Source: Pedobacter sp. AJM
GTDB taxonomy: Bacteria > Bacteroidota > Bacteroidia > Sphingobacteriales > Sphingobacteriaceae
Length of the DNA: 64,000 nt
Reading direction: 5' to 3'
NCBI RefSeq assembly: GCF_002197755.1
Contig: NZ_NHOT01000003.1
Location: 124,001 to 188,000 of the forward strand
Below, piece by piece: positions 27,026 to 35,037 of the stretch; position 1 is the first letter of the stretch; each line of letters opens with the position of its first letter. Below the pieces are notes generated by a model. The model ran no database searches. It had not been told where the DNA came from and worked only from the letters and a program-made list of their open reading frames with translations. A program made the position numbers and the translations under genes.

Positions 27026-27081
27026 ATTATCTTACATTACCCAAAGCCCCGTATACCCGCAAAGTGAAAAAGCCAATGAGA

Positions 27082-29223
27082 TTATTGTATATCCAAAGTC
27101 AGGTTGCTTACCCAAGTCATATTCTTAAAGTGCCCGGCTCCCTCAAAATCAAAATACCGCTGTTTTAATAACCGCAATCTATATTTGACTGGGAGATAAA
27201 CTGCCCATTTCGATGCTGTCAATGCTCCGGGATTTGCATAAAGAAAATTCTCCAGGTGAAAATCCAGATCGTCTGATGAGGGAATGAGAAGCTTGTCAAA
27301 TTCTCCGGTATCCAGCACCTCACTTTCAATTTTAAAACGGCTCTGATCATCATTGAGACTAACATCAATACCGCTCAGATTCCAAAAGAAAGAAAGCGTC
27401 CTATTGATACGTGATCCACTGAATGAATACAGGCTGATTTCTTTTGCTTCAATAAGCATAGGACGCTGTAAATTGGGATCCACGATAAGAAAAACACTAA
27501 ATTCTGTTCTTAATTTTTCGATCTCTTTTGCACTGTTTTCATCGAGCATCGGATATATTTCCTTGCTGTAAAGGATCTCCATCATTTTTTCACGGATCCG
27601 CGGATGTACATCTCCTCCTTCACCAAAAAACAAAGGTCTTCTGCCATCATTTGCCGGAACTACCTCGATCTTTTTGGCATCATGGTCCACAAACCTGATC
27701 TTCCAGATTTTAGCCGCCAGTAAAATGTTCTCATTTTCCCTCACCTGGGCAGTAAACGGGATCTGGCCGATCCCGGTACCGGAACTGACGACCTTATAAT
27801 AGGTCTGCGCATTGAAAACGGTATAAAAATCACGTCCGTTCACAATCTTCTCCCCCTCTACCCCAATAATCAGCTCCCTTCCGAGTTCTTCTAAAAAATC
27901 TATCGAAATCAGGTAATCTACAATCTCTACAATTTCAACCTCCGCTATTAATTTAAAAGCATAATTGGATTTTAAACTCCCGACCAGCTCTTTTTTTGTG
28001 TTTCCTGAATGCTCCTTGGTGATCGAAAGCGCTTGGTGGAGCAGGATATCATAGGGGTAGTCAATGATTTCAGGAGGTTCGATAAAGCCTTCCAGGTATA
28101 AAAGCCAGCCTGCAAGTGATTGCAACAGGCTCCAGGGATTCGTTGCATATAATAAAAGCCTGCTTTTCGCCCCTTCCCTACGCCCACTTCTGCCTACACG
28201 CTGTATGAGCGACGCAATACTATGCGCCGCATCTAGCTGCACCACCTGGTCAACCGATCCGATATCAATTCCAAGTTCAAGCGTTGAGGTACAGGCAATG
28301 GTAAAATTCCTCCGTAACTTGCTCTTCGCAAATTCCTCCACATATTCCCTTACCTGTTTATCAACGGAAGAATGGTGAGAAAAATAATTCGCATGTCCGC
28401 CTACCCGCTCCGCTATTTTCATCAGGCTGACCGCGACCTCTTCGGCCCTTCCCCTGCTATTGGGAAAAACCAATACTTTGGAATCCCTGCTTTCCCTATA
28501 AAGATCCTTTAGCAGTTCCAGCGGCAGGGTATTACCAGTCTGCTCAAAATATTTAAAAACGGTATCCAGGTCCTTTGCGGCCGGATCCTTCAGCACAACC
28601 GTTCTTTCGGCTTCACCGGTAAACTTTTTGGCCTCGGCGAAATCGCCCAATGTGGCCGATAGACCAACAACCGAAAAGCTGCCCGAATTGATATCCTGAA
28701 TCCTGGAGAGCAACGATTTCAAATGAACACCCCTGTCCGAACCAATGAACGAATGGATCTCATCGATCACCACATATTTCAGCTGCGAGAAGAGATTCTT
28801 AACATCGTATGGTTTATTGACAAACATGGCCTCCAGTGATTCGGGCGTAATCAGCACTATACCCTGCGGAGCCTTGAGCAATTTGTTTTTGAGCGATTTG
28901 TTTGCTTCTCCGTGCCATTTGGTCACTGTAATCTCCATATCAGAGCAGAGGTCTTCCACCCTCATGAACTGATCGTTGATGAGCGCGATGAGCGGGGAAA
29001 TGTAAAGCACGGCAACCCCGCCCTGGTTGAAATCCAACTTGGACAATATCGGCAGAAAAGCCGCTTCGGTTTTCCCTGAAGCAGTCCTGGATGCAAGGAT
29101 ATAATGTCGGTCATCGCCCATGATCTTTTTGATCGCGACTGACTGGATATCACGGAAGCTTTCCCAGCGTTTATCCCTGACAAATTTTCTTACCGCAGGA
29201 GATAACAGGTCGAATGCTGTCAC
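27082..29223 (-). CDS. sngC: Shango-type DEAD/DEAH helicase (SngC-like)
   Basis: A 713-residue superfamily 2 helicase of the Lhr-like type. Walker A is ASRTASGKTEAA (Lys51), motif II is DEIH (154-157), motif III is SAT (GLSATLGD), and motif VI is QRVGRSGR. After the two RecA domains there is a C-terminal region of about 300 residues of unknown fold. Its ATG overlaps the stop of the ATPase gene by four bases. The order TerB-protein, ATPase, helicase fits the Shango anti-phage system, known to need all three. Base composition is richer in GC than the flanking genes, suggesting transfer. Confidence 0.8.
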   Translation of the reverse strand: MTAFDLLSPAVRKFVRDKRWESFRDIQSVAIKKIMGDDRHYILASRTASGKTEAAFLPILSKLDFNQGGVAVLYISPLIALINDQFMRVEDLCSDMEITVTKWHGEANKSLKNKLLKAPQGIVLITPESLEAMFVNKPYDVKNLFSQLKYVVIDEIHSFIGSDRGVHLKSLLSRIQDINSGSFSVVGLSATLGDFAEAKKFTGEAERTVVLKDPAAKDLDTVFKYFEQTGNTLPLELLKDLYRESRDSKVLVFPNSRGRAEEVAVSLMKIAERVGGHANYFSHHSSVDKQVREYVEEFAKSKLRRNFTIACTSTLELGIDIGSVDQVVQLDAAHSIASLIQRVGRSGRREGAKSRLLLYATNPWSLLQSLAGWLLYLEGFIEPPEIIDYPYDILLHQALSITKEHSGNTKKELVGSLKSNYAFKLIAEVEIVEIVDYLISIDFLEELGRELIIGVEGEKIVNGRDFYTVFNAQTYYKVVSSGTGIGQIPFTAQVRENENILLAAKIWKIRFVDHDAKKIEVVPANDGRRPLFFGEGGDVHPRIREKMMEILYSKEIYPMLDENSAKEIEKLRTEFSVFLIVDPNLQRPMLIEAKEISLYSFSGSRINRTLSFFWNLSGIDVSLNDDQSRFKIESEVLDTGEFDKLLIPSSDDLDFHLENFLYANPGALTASKWAVYLPVKYRLRLLKQRYFDFEGAGHFKNMTWVSNLTLDIQ

Positions 29224-30533
29224 AGCTCTTCGATCCCGTCCAGGATCAGGTCATCAGGCCTCTCATCGGAAATCTGCACCTGGGAGAACAGGCGGTTTTT
29301 ATCCAGTCCCGGGTTCTGCCGCAGTATATTGAGGATATTCAGGAAATCGCGGATTACCTCCCTTGGCGTCAAAAATTCATCTGCCCCGGGCTTATTGAAC
29401 AGCTCTTCCATAAAACTTAAAATGTCCTCATCAGTGATCGCTATTTCCGATTTATAGTTAAAATCAAAGATCAGCTTGAGCTTCTTTAAAAGCACAAATA
29501 TCTCATTGTTATCCAGCGGCAATAGCCTGATCACCGGTTGGGCAAAATCCCTGATCCCTACAGTCTCGAACTTATTGGTTTCAAGCCTTGTTTTCAGCGC
29601 ATTATAGCTGAATAGTCCCCGGCGCTCGTTCTGAAGGAATTCAAAAGTGCCGGCAAAGTTGAAAAACAGGTGGGAAACCTTTCCCTGAAAACAGTCGTTA
29701 TAAATACTTAATATCTTTTCATAGTTTTTCTCCCTCATGGCAGCAGTGGAAATCTTATAAAGGTTAATCGCCTCATCAAGATTGATCATAAAGCCGCTAT
29801 AACCTATGCTCACAAAAAGTCTGGTAAAGTTCTTGAGCATATCATAATAGTTCAGGTCATTGATGATCTCGCGCACACCCAGGTCTTGTCTGGCCTCGGT
29901 CCTGGTGCTATATTCACCCTTTAGCCATTTTAACGCATTTCTCCTGAGCATATCATCGCCTGAAATATAGGCCTGGTAATACTTTAGCACTACTGTCCCA
30001 AAATCAAATCCACCGCTATCCGAAAGTTCATTGATCGTTTTCATAATCGCATTCTGCACAAGCGGCAGGTTGGCCTCCTCACGCATCGAATGGATCGGTA
30101 GCTGGTTTTCTTCTGCCGTTCTGCTCACCACCTGCTCAATCCATTTCTCAAGCAATGTCGGCAATGCGCCCCCTTCGGGTTTGGTCTGGATGGCGATGTT
30201 ATCCATGATGGCAGCATAAAGTGCAAGTCCCTTCCCATCATTGGCATACAGCCTGTTATCTGGGGTAAAATCGGCTTTTGCTACCACAAATTTTTGCTTC
30301 AAGGCGACCGTATTGAGCAGGTGCAGGATAAAGGATTTCCCCGAACCGAAATCCCCAATCCAGAACTTTACCATACTGTGTCCATTCTTTACATCTTCAA
30401 GTGCAGCAACAACTGCATCGATCTCTTCGGACCTTCCCACAGTAATATGCTGTATCCCGATCTTTGGGACTACACCGCCAATAAGTGAATTGATGATCGC
30501 TGTAGCCTCTTTTGGCTTTAAATTTTCTATCAT
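29220..30533 (-). CDS. sngB: Shango-type P-loop ATPase (SngB-like; DUF2791/BrxD-related)
   Basis: A 437-residue AAA-type ATPase. Walker A is GDFGSGKS (Lys66) and Walker B is FMINLDEA (Asp253, Glu254). The GRSEEI segment at residues 33-38 and the general layout resemble the BREX-associated BrxD/DUF2791 ATPases. It overlaps by four bases both the upstream TerB-C gene and the downstream helicase gene, so the three proteins are probably made in fixed proportion and act as a complex. BREX partners (PglX, PglZ, BrxC) are absent, which argues against a BREX locus and for Shango. Confidence 0.78.
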   Translation of the reverse strand: MIENLKPKEATAIINSLIGGVVPKIGIQHITVGRSEEIDAVVAALEDVKNGHSMVKFWIGDFGSGKSFILHLLNTVALKQKFVVAKADFTPDNRLYANDGKGLALYAAIMDNIAIQTKPEGGALPTLLEKWIEQVVSRTAEENQLPIHSMREEANLPLVQNAIMKTINELSDSGGFDFGTVVLKYYQAYISGDDMLRRNALKWLKGEYSTRTEARQDLGVREIINDLNYYDMLKNFTRLFVSIGYSGFMINLDEAINLYKISTAAMREKNYEKILSIYNDCFQGKVSHLFFNFAGTFEFLQNERRGLFSYNALKTRLETNKFETVGIRDFAQPVIRLLPLDNNEIFVLLKKLKLIFDFNYKSEIAITDEDILSFMEELFNKPGADEFLTPREVIRDFLNILNILRQNPGLDKNRLFSQVQISDERPDDLILDGIEEL

Positions 30534-31927
30534 TTTGCTAAAATATTTTGATAATAATTTTTGTAAATCACGTAATTGTCCTCCTCTTCCTCAATCAGGA
30601 CATCATCGATAAAATCATAACAGCTTTCATTGATACTGTCTATAAGCTGGTTTTTAAAAACACCTTTTTTCCTGGCTATCTCTTCGATCTCATCCTGCGG
30701 TACCGCAAAATTATTCCTTTCAAAATGAATAAGAATTTCACTTTGAATAGCAGAGAGTTTAACCTCATCTGTAAACACCTTGGTTTTGTCCTGGGCAACA
30801 GATACCAGCACAAGGTCCGGCAGATCAGGCACGGTCAAAACCGGCATGACAACCTGTTCATCTTCATCCTGTAGATATTTTTCCAGCAGTTTTACTGTAC
30901 CGGAATGCTTTTGCTTGATCGCCTCGATTGCATCAGCGTTGAGTGAGATTTTCCTGCGTTTGGGAAGCAATACCGTTGATACTGCAGAAAGGGCCTGTGC
31001 TAAATCCCTGTTTGCAATAAGGTTTTCGATCACCACCTGGAAATCATGCAATTGCTCATCGGTTTTAAACAGCTTTTTGATATTGGTTTTGTTCAATGGC
31101 CTGTTATCAAAAGTTTCTGATAACAGATCGCAATGGATATAATGCACATATAACCTCAATGCCGCCTGTGGGTCTATGGTAGCGATGTCCTTGGACGCCT
31201 CATAATAGATCATCTCTTTAGATGGATTGGAGCTGTTCAATTCCGCCAGGTCCAGTACCATGTCAATATAACGCTGCGTATCTTTTTTAAAATCCCTGCT
31301 GATCACCTCAAAAGCCTGCTTCCATCTTCCGGGGCTCTGGGCATACAGTAACCGCTCTGTTTTCCGATCGGGCATATCGACCCGGGGAATCCATACCTGC
31401 AGGACCTGCGAGAGCTTATCGCTTATCCGGGAATTGTATTCACGCAAGACCTCTTCATCATTGATATCCAGATCGGTATTGATCTTGCGGGTGTGCCCGT
31501 AATGAGCACGCAGTGCATTCTCGGCATGCTTGAAAATATTATAGTGGATATCCAATAGGGAAGATAGCATCGTAAGTTTATAGCTATAATCATTCAGTCC
31601 GGTTTTAAAACGATTCCGGGTCATCAGGTCGGCTACCGTGTTGAATTCAACTTCGATGGCCGTCCCCTGTTTCCTGTATTTATAGGACAGATCTTCCAAA
31701 ATGAGCACGAAAAGCTTAACGATTTCTTTCCTGCAGAAAGGAATGCTGCTGAAATTGTTGCTGGGATACCATAACTGGTTCAGGATATGTACCTGCTGGT
31801 CATTAAGGTTTAACTGTTTTTGATATTCGTCACCCAACTTATCTAGCTGCATGGTACCGTTGTATCCAGGATTTGAAAACGGGATCCGTTCACCGGCACC
31901 GGTAACGTCGATTATGGATAGTTCCAT
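30530..31927 (-). CDS. sngA: Shango-type TerB-C domain protein (SngA-like)
   Basis: A 465-residue protein whose last 75 residues form a TerB-C domain: EILIHFERNNFAVPQDEIEE, GVFKNQLIDSINE, then DDVLIEEEEDNYVI. The N-terminal 350 residues are helical and not assignable by eye; the classical TerB-N motif is not apparent. A TAA lies directly before the ATG at 31925-31927, so there is no hidden upstream extension. It is the first gene of the three-gene defence operon, and its stop overlaps the ATPase start by four bases. TerB proteins link to membrane-associated stress and defence; the exact role is unknown. Confidence 0.7.
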   Translation of the reverse strand: MELSIIDVTGAGERIPFSNPGYNGTMQLDKLGDEYQKQLNLNDQQVHILNQLWYPSNNFSSIPFCRKEIVKLFVLILEDLSYKYRKQGTAIEVEFNTVADLMTRNRFKTGLNDYSYKLTMLSSLLDIHYNIFKHAENALRAHYGHTRKINTDLDINDEEVLREYNSRISDKLSQVLQVWIPRVDMPDRKTERLLYAQSPGRWKQAFEVISRDFKKDTQRYIDMVLDLAELNSSNPSKEMIYYEASKDIATIDPQAALRLYVHYIHCDLLSETFDNRPLNKTNIKKLFKTDEQLHDFQVVIENLIANRDLAQALSAVSTVLLPKRRKISLNADAIEAIKQKHSGTVKLLEKYLQDEDEQVVMPVLTVPDLPDLVLVSVAQDKTKVFTDEVKLSAIQSEILIHFERNNFAVPQDEIEEIARKKGVFKNQLIDSINESCYDFIDDVLIEEEEDNYVIYKNYYQNILAK

Positions 31928-32418
31928 TTATGTTAATGATGAAGAGTCCTTAATTTAGCGTCTGACAATTGTAGAAAGATAAAAGCATCCTACATTACCA
32001 TAGCCACTAATATAGCCAAATTCTGACCGGATTTCCAAATCAAATCAGCTATTATTTACCCTCACAATGTAGCTCTAAACCAGCTATCAGAATGGGCAGC
32101 TGAAATACTATTGATTGTTATTGTTACTTACGAGCCAATTGAATATGCTAAGACAGTTATTTCCATTGTAAATACACTAGCTGATTGGGGGAATAATCAC
32201 AGAAATAAATTACAGAATGACTGTCATTTGTAAAGGAATCAAAATGAAAAGAACTTTATTTAATAATGCCCATCATCATTCTTCATAAGAGCATAACTAA
32301 TGTCCGTTTAAGGTACTGAATGATCAATGTGCTTTTATTCCTGCCGTAATATGGCCAACTGCAGGTTTAGATTCCCTATTGCAATTGTGTATAACCAATC
32401 CTAAAAATCCTGTTCCAA
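31928..32418. other. Gap upstream of the Shango operon
   Basis: No complete gene. The plus strand has one 68-codon frame without a start codon (32027-32233) that reads protein-like (LSEWAAEILLIVIVTYEP and VISIVNTLADWGNN); it could be a gene remnant. No clear Bacteroidota -7 box was found ahead of the operon. Confidence 0.35.
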
Positions 32419-32450
32419 AAAAAAGAGACAGAACTCCGTTCTGCCTCTCT
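32419..32450 (-). terminator. Terminator of the ferritin-like operon
   Basis: On the minus strand an imperfect stem (AGAGGCAGAAC with GTTCTGTCTCT, three-base loop) is followed by eight T, 45 bases past the stop codon. Confidence 0.75.
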
Positions 32451-32494
32451 ACCTCAAACTAAACATTACCTAATCAATAATGTAAATGTTTTTA

Positions 32495-33355
32495 TTATGC
32501 TAATTTCTTACCCGCCTTGATAAATAAATTCGCTATTTTCTTCACATCAGAACCTGTTAAGAATTCATCGAAACATTCTGCTGCGTGAGATTGTGTAACT
32601 GCTGTACCATTAATACCTGTAATCTGAACGCCAGCCTGAGTTGTATTTTGCTCTCCTGCATAAACTGCGTCTACTGCCGAAACACCAGTATCATTACCAT
32701 TTGAAGTGTAAGCGATCCAAGGCTTTAACGCAGATGCACCTGATACATTCGCAGCCACCATTTGGCGGATATGTGATGCGTGACGAGCCTCTACAGAGTG
32801 AATTTGTAAAGCAGTTGTTAATACTGGCATACCTTTCAAAATTGGTGCCTGACCTTTGTAAGCCCTAACACCTGTATCTTCAAAAGCCAATGCTACTTTT
32901 AAAAATGTTTGATAATTGGTATCTACGTCTGCAAAACCACCACCGGCTGTGAAATCAAAATCAGCATATACATATTGATCAGCACCACTGATGTTCAAAG
33001 CACCTTTCAATAAATCTACGTGTGCACGTTCATGGTTACGAATGGTTGTGATTGCTTGTCTTGCAGGTCCGTCAGGGATATAAGTAGAATTGGCCAATGT
33101 TAAGGCATGGTTATAATAATTATATTCCAGGTATTCTAATGCTAAAGCAAAATTTAGTACATCATTAACAGAAGATGGATTAGTTTGTCCATAAGCTTTT
33201 TGAAATAATGAACCCATTGCTAATGGTAATGCAGCCATAGAAATTTTCTTTCCAACATTGAAAAAATCTTTCATTGCACTGCGTCGCGGACTTAATCTTT
33301 CATAGATCTCTCCATCCACTTTTTCTATTTGGTCTAATATATTTAAGATATTCAT
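32495..33355 (-). CDS. Ferritin-like domain protein
   Basis: A 286-residue protein of the ferritin-like (desiccation-related) family. Helical metal-site motifs are visible: NFALALEYLEYNYYNHAL, IRNHERAHVDLL, ALAFEDTGVRAYKG and HSVEARHASHIRQ, each giving Glu or His ligands of a possible di-metal site. A hydrophobic segment at about residues 37-55, after SPRRSAMKDF, suggests export. Iron storage or oxidative protection is inferred from the fold only. It is co-transcribed with the next gene (19-base gap). Confidence 0.82.
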   Translation of the reverse strand: MNILNILDQIEKVDGEIYERLSPRRSAMKDFFNVGKKISMAALPLAMGSLFQKAYGQTNPSSVNDVLNFALALEYLEYNYYNHALTLANSTYIPDGPARQAITTIRNHERAHVDLLKGALNISGADQYVYADFDFTAGGGFADVDTNYQTFLKVALAFEDTGVRAYKGQAPILKGMPVLTTALQIHSVEARHASHIRQMVAANVSGASALKPWIAYTSNGNDTGVSAVDAVYAGEQNTTQAGVQITGINGTAVTQSHAAECFDEFLTGSDVKKIANLFIKAGKKLA

Positions 33356-33374
33356 GATTGCTGAGTTTTAAAGA

Positions 33375-34103
33375 TTAAAGGTTAATTACGTTAATTTTTG
33401 TTTTGATATATTTTCCGGCCGCGGCTAACACTTTATCTGGCGTAAGTGCCCCGTCTAATCCACCAGCAACGTTAGCACCTAATGAAGTCAATTCATTTAA
33501 ATTTGCAAAACTTCCATTAGAAATGATGTCTCTGATATAAGCGGCGTGACGTGCTTCTACTGATACGATTTTACCTGCCGCTACCAGGTAAGCGTCTGTT
33601 GTAATCCGTACACCAGCACCATTATATGCGGCTACACCTAAATCTTCAAATGTCATTGCTGCACCCAAAACGCTGCTAGCACTTGTGAAATCAATAGAAG
33701 AGAAATCTACTTCAAGGCTTCCAATCGCAGCTGTACTTAATACATTTTTCAAAAACTCTCTGTGTGCAATTTCGTGGAATTGAATATCCTGGAAATAAGC
33801 TTTTTGAGCAGTAGTGAATGACGATGGTGGTGCAGATGCCACTTTAACATAAAATGCAGCTTCTAGTTGTTCTAATGCATAAGCATAATTTAAAACACCA
33901 ATTTCATTTTTAAAATCTAAGGTCGCCCCAGTCATTACGTTTTCAACACCACGGTCTTTTCTACAACCGGCCGCAACCAAGGCAATACCAGCTGCACTTG
34001 CTCCGGCATACTGAAGAAAAGATCTTCTGCCTAGTGAGCCTTTAAATAAACTTTCTTCCTGAAGTTCACTTTTTGTTTCTAGTTCATTGTTTTTCATAGT
34101 CAT
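33375..34103 (-). CDS. Tat-exported ferritin-like lipoprotein
   Basis: A 242-residue ferritin-like protein with a Tat signal (GRRSFLQYAGASAAGIAL) that ends in a lipobox (VAAGC, Cys near residue 47), so it is exported folded and lipid-anchored. The metal-ligand helices match its neighbour: NYAYALEQLEAAFY, IQFHEIAHREFL, MTFEDLGVAAYNG, SVEARHAAYIRD. The pair probably forms one functional unit at the cell surface or in the periplasm. It is divergent from the LytTR regulator gene across a 117-base gap. Confidence 0.85.
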   Translation of the reverse strand: MTMKNNELETKSELQEESLFKGSLGRRSFLQYAGASAAGIALVAAGCRKDRGVENVMTGATLDFKNEIGVLNYAYALEQLEAAFYVKVASAPPSSFTTAQKAYFQDIQFHEIAHREFLKNVLSTAAIGSLEVDFSSIDFTSASSVLGAAMTFEDLGVAAYNGAGVRITTDAYLVAAGKIVSVEARHAAYIRDIISNGSFANLNELTSLGANVAGGLDGALTPDKVLAAAGKYIKTKINVINL

Positions 34104-34220
34104 CTATGTTTTAGGTTTTTGAATTCGTTTGATGATACATACGTGACAATTAATCCGCTGGTTTTTCATTTTTGATTTTTTTTTATTAAGTGATTTTAAT
34201 ACATTCACCAACCTATAGCT

Positions 34221-35006
34221 ATGATTACACTAAAAGCCATTATTGTTGATGATGAAGAGTTCGCGCGATCGTCGTTATTTTTTTTATTACAACAAAATTG
34301 TCCGCAGGTAGAAATCACAGGAATCGCTAAATCGGTAGCCGAGGCCAGGGAATTTTTAGCCCATCATCCCATCAATCTCATTTTTCTGGATATTGCGATG
34401 CCGGGTGGTAATGGTTTTGAACTCATTCCTGATGCCCAAAAACACCATGCTGTAGTAATTTTCACCACCGCATATGATCAGTATGCCTTAAAGGCTATTA
34501 AGGCAAATGCACTGGATTACCTGTTGAAGCCCATCGACATTGATGAATTAAAAATAGCTGTTGATAAAGTTGCCGAATACCTCAAACGTTTTCAAAACCA
34601 GAATGAAATTGATGAACGGATTTCTAATCTGGCCTCAACCCTCAACAATAAATCGGAAATTAAAAAGTTAACCCTACCCTACGGACAGGGCTTTAAAATG
34701 GTTGATGTTGATGATATCATTTATATTGAGGCAGACAGCAACTATTCTGTACTTCATTTTGCCGATCAGGATAAAATTACCGTTTCGAAAGTTTTAAGGG
34801 AGTTTGAAGAACTTCTTCCTTCTGATCAGTTTGTACGCATCCATAAATCGAGTATTATTAACCTCAATCATTTAAAAGAATATAATTCTAAAAACGGATT
34901 GCAGGTTTTCTTAAAAAACGGAGAGAGCATTAATATATCAAGAAGAAGAGCAAGCGATTTTTTTGAGAAAATTAAACTTTTTATCAAGGCTGGAAGTGAC
35001 CACTAA
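34221..35006 (+). CDS. LytTR-type response regulator
   Basis: A 261-residue LytR/AlgR-type regulator. The receiver (residues 1-120) has VDDEEFAR, phospho-acceptor Asp in LIFLDIAMPGGNG, and a Lys in YLLKPIDIDEL. A LytTR DNA-binding domain lies at about residues 150-255 (DIIYIEADSNYSVLHF, FVRIHKSSIINLNHL, LKNGESINISRRR). It is followed, 31 bases away, by the propeller kinase, its evident partner. Targets are unknown; the divergent ferritin-like operon is one candidate. Confidence 0.92.
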   Translation: MITLKAIIVDDEEFARSSLFFLLQQNCPQVEITGIAKSVAEAREFLAHHPINLIFLDIAMPGGNGFELIPDAQKHHAVVIFTTAYDQYALKAIKANALDYLLKPIDIDELKIAVDKVAEYLKRFQNQNEIDERISNLASTLNNKSEIKKLTLPYGQGFKMVDVDDIIYIEADSNYSVLHFADQDKITVSKVLREFEELLPSDQFVRIHKSSIINLNHLKEYNSKNGLQVFLKNGESINISRRRASDFFEKIKLFIKAGSDH

Positions 35007-35037
35007 TTTCCTTTCAACACTATTAAAAGCAGATCAA

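Noticed and set aside
27082-31927. BREX or DISARM system
   Set aside because: The ATPase and helicase resemble BREX BrxD/BrxHI, but no methylase, PglZ-type phosphatase, BrxC or DISARM core gene is present; the TerB-C gene points to Shango.
34963-35037. Upstream start for the propeller kinase
   Set aside because: It would overlap the regulator gene by 44 bases and push the signal peptide inside the protein; the ATG at 35038 fits.
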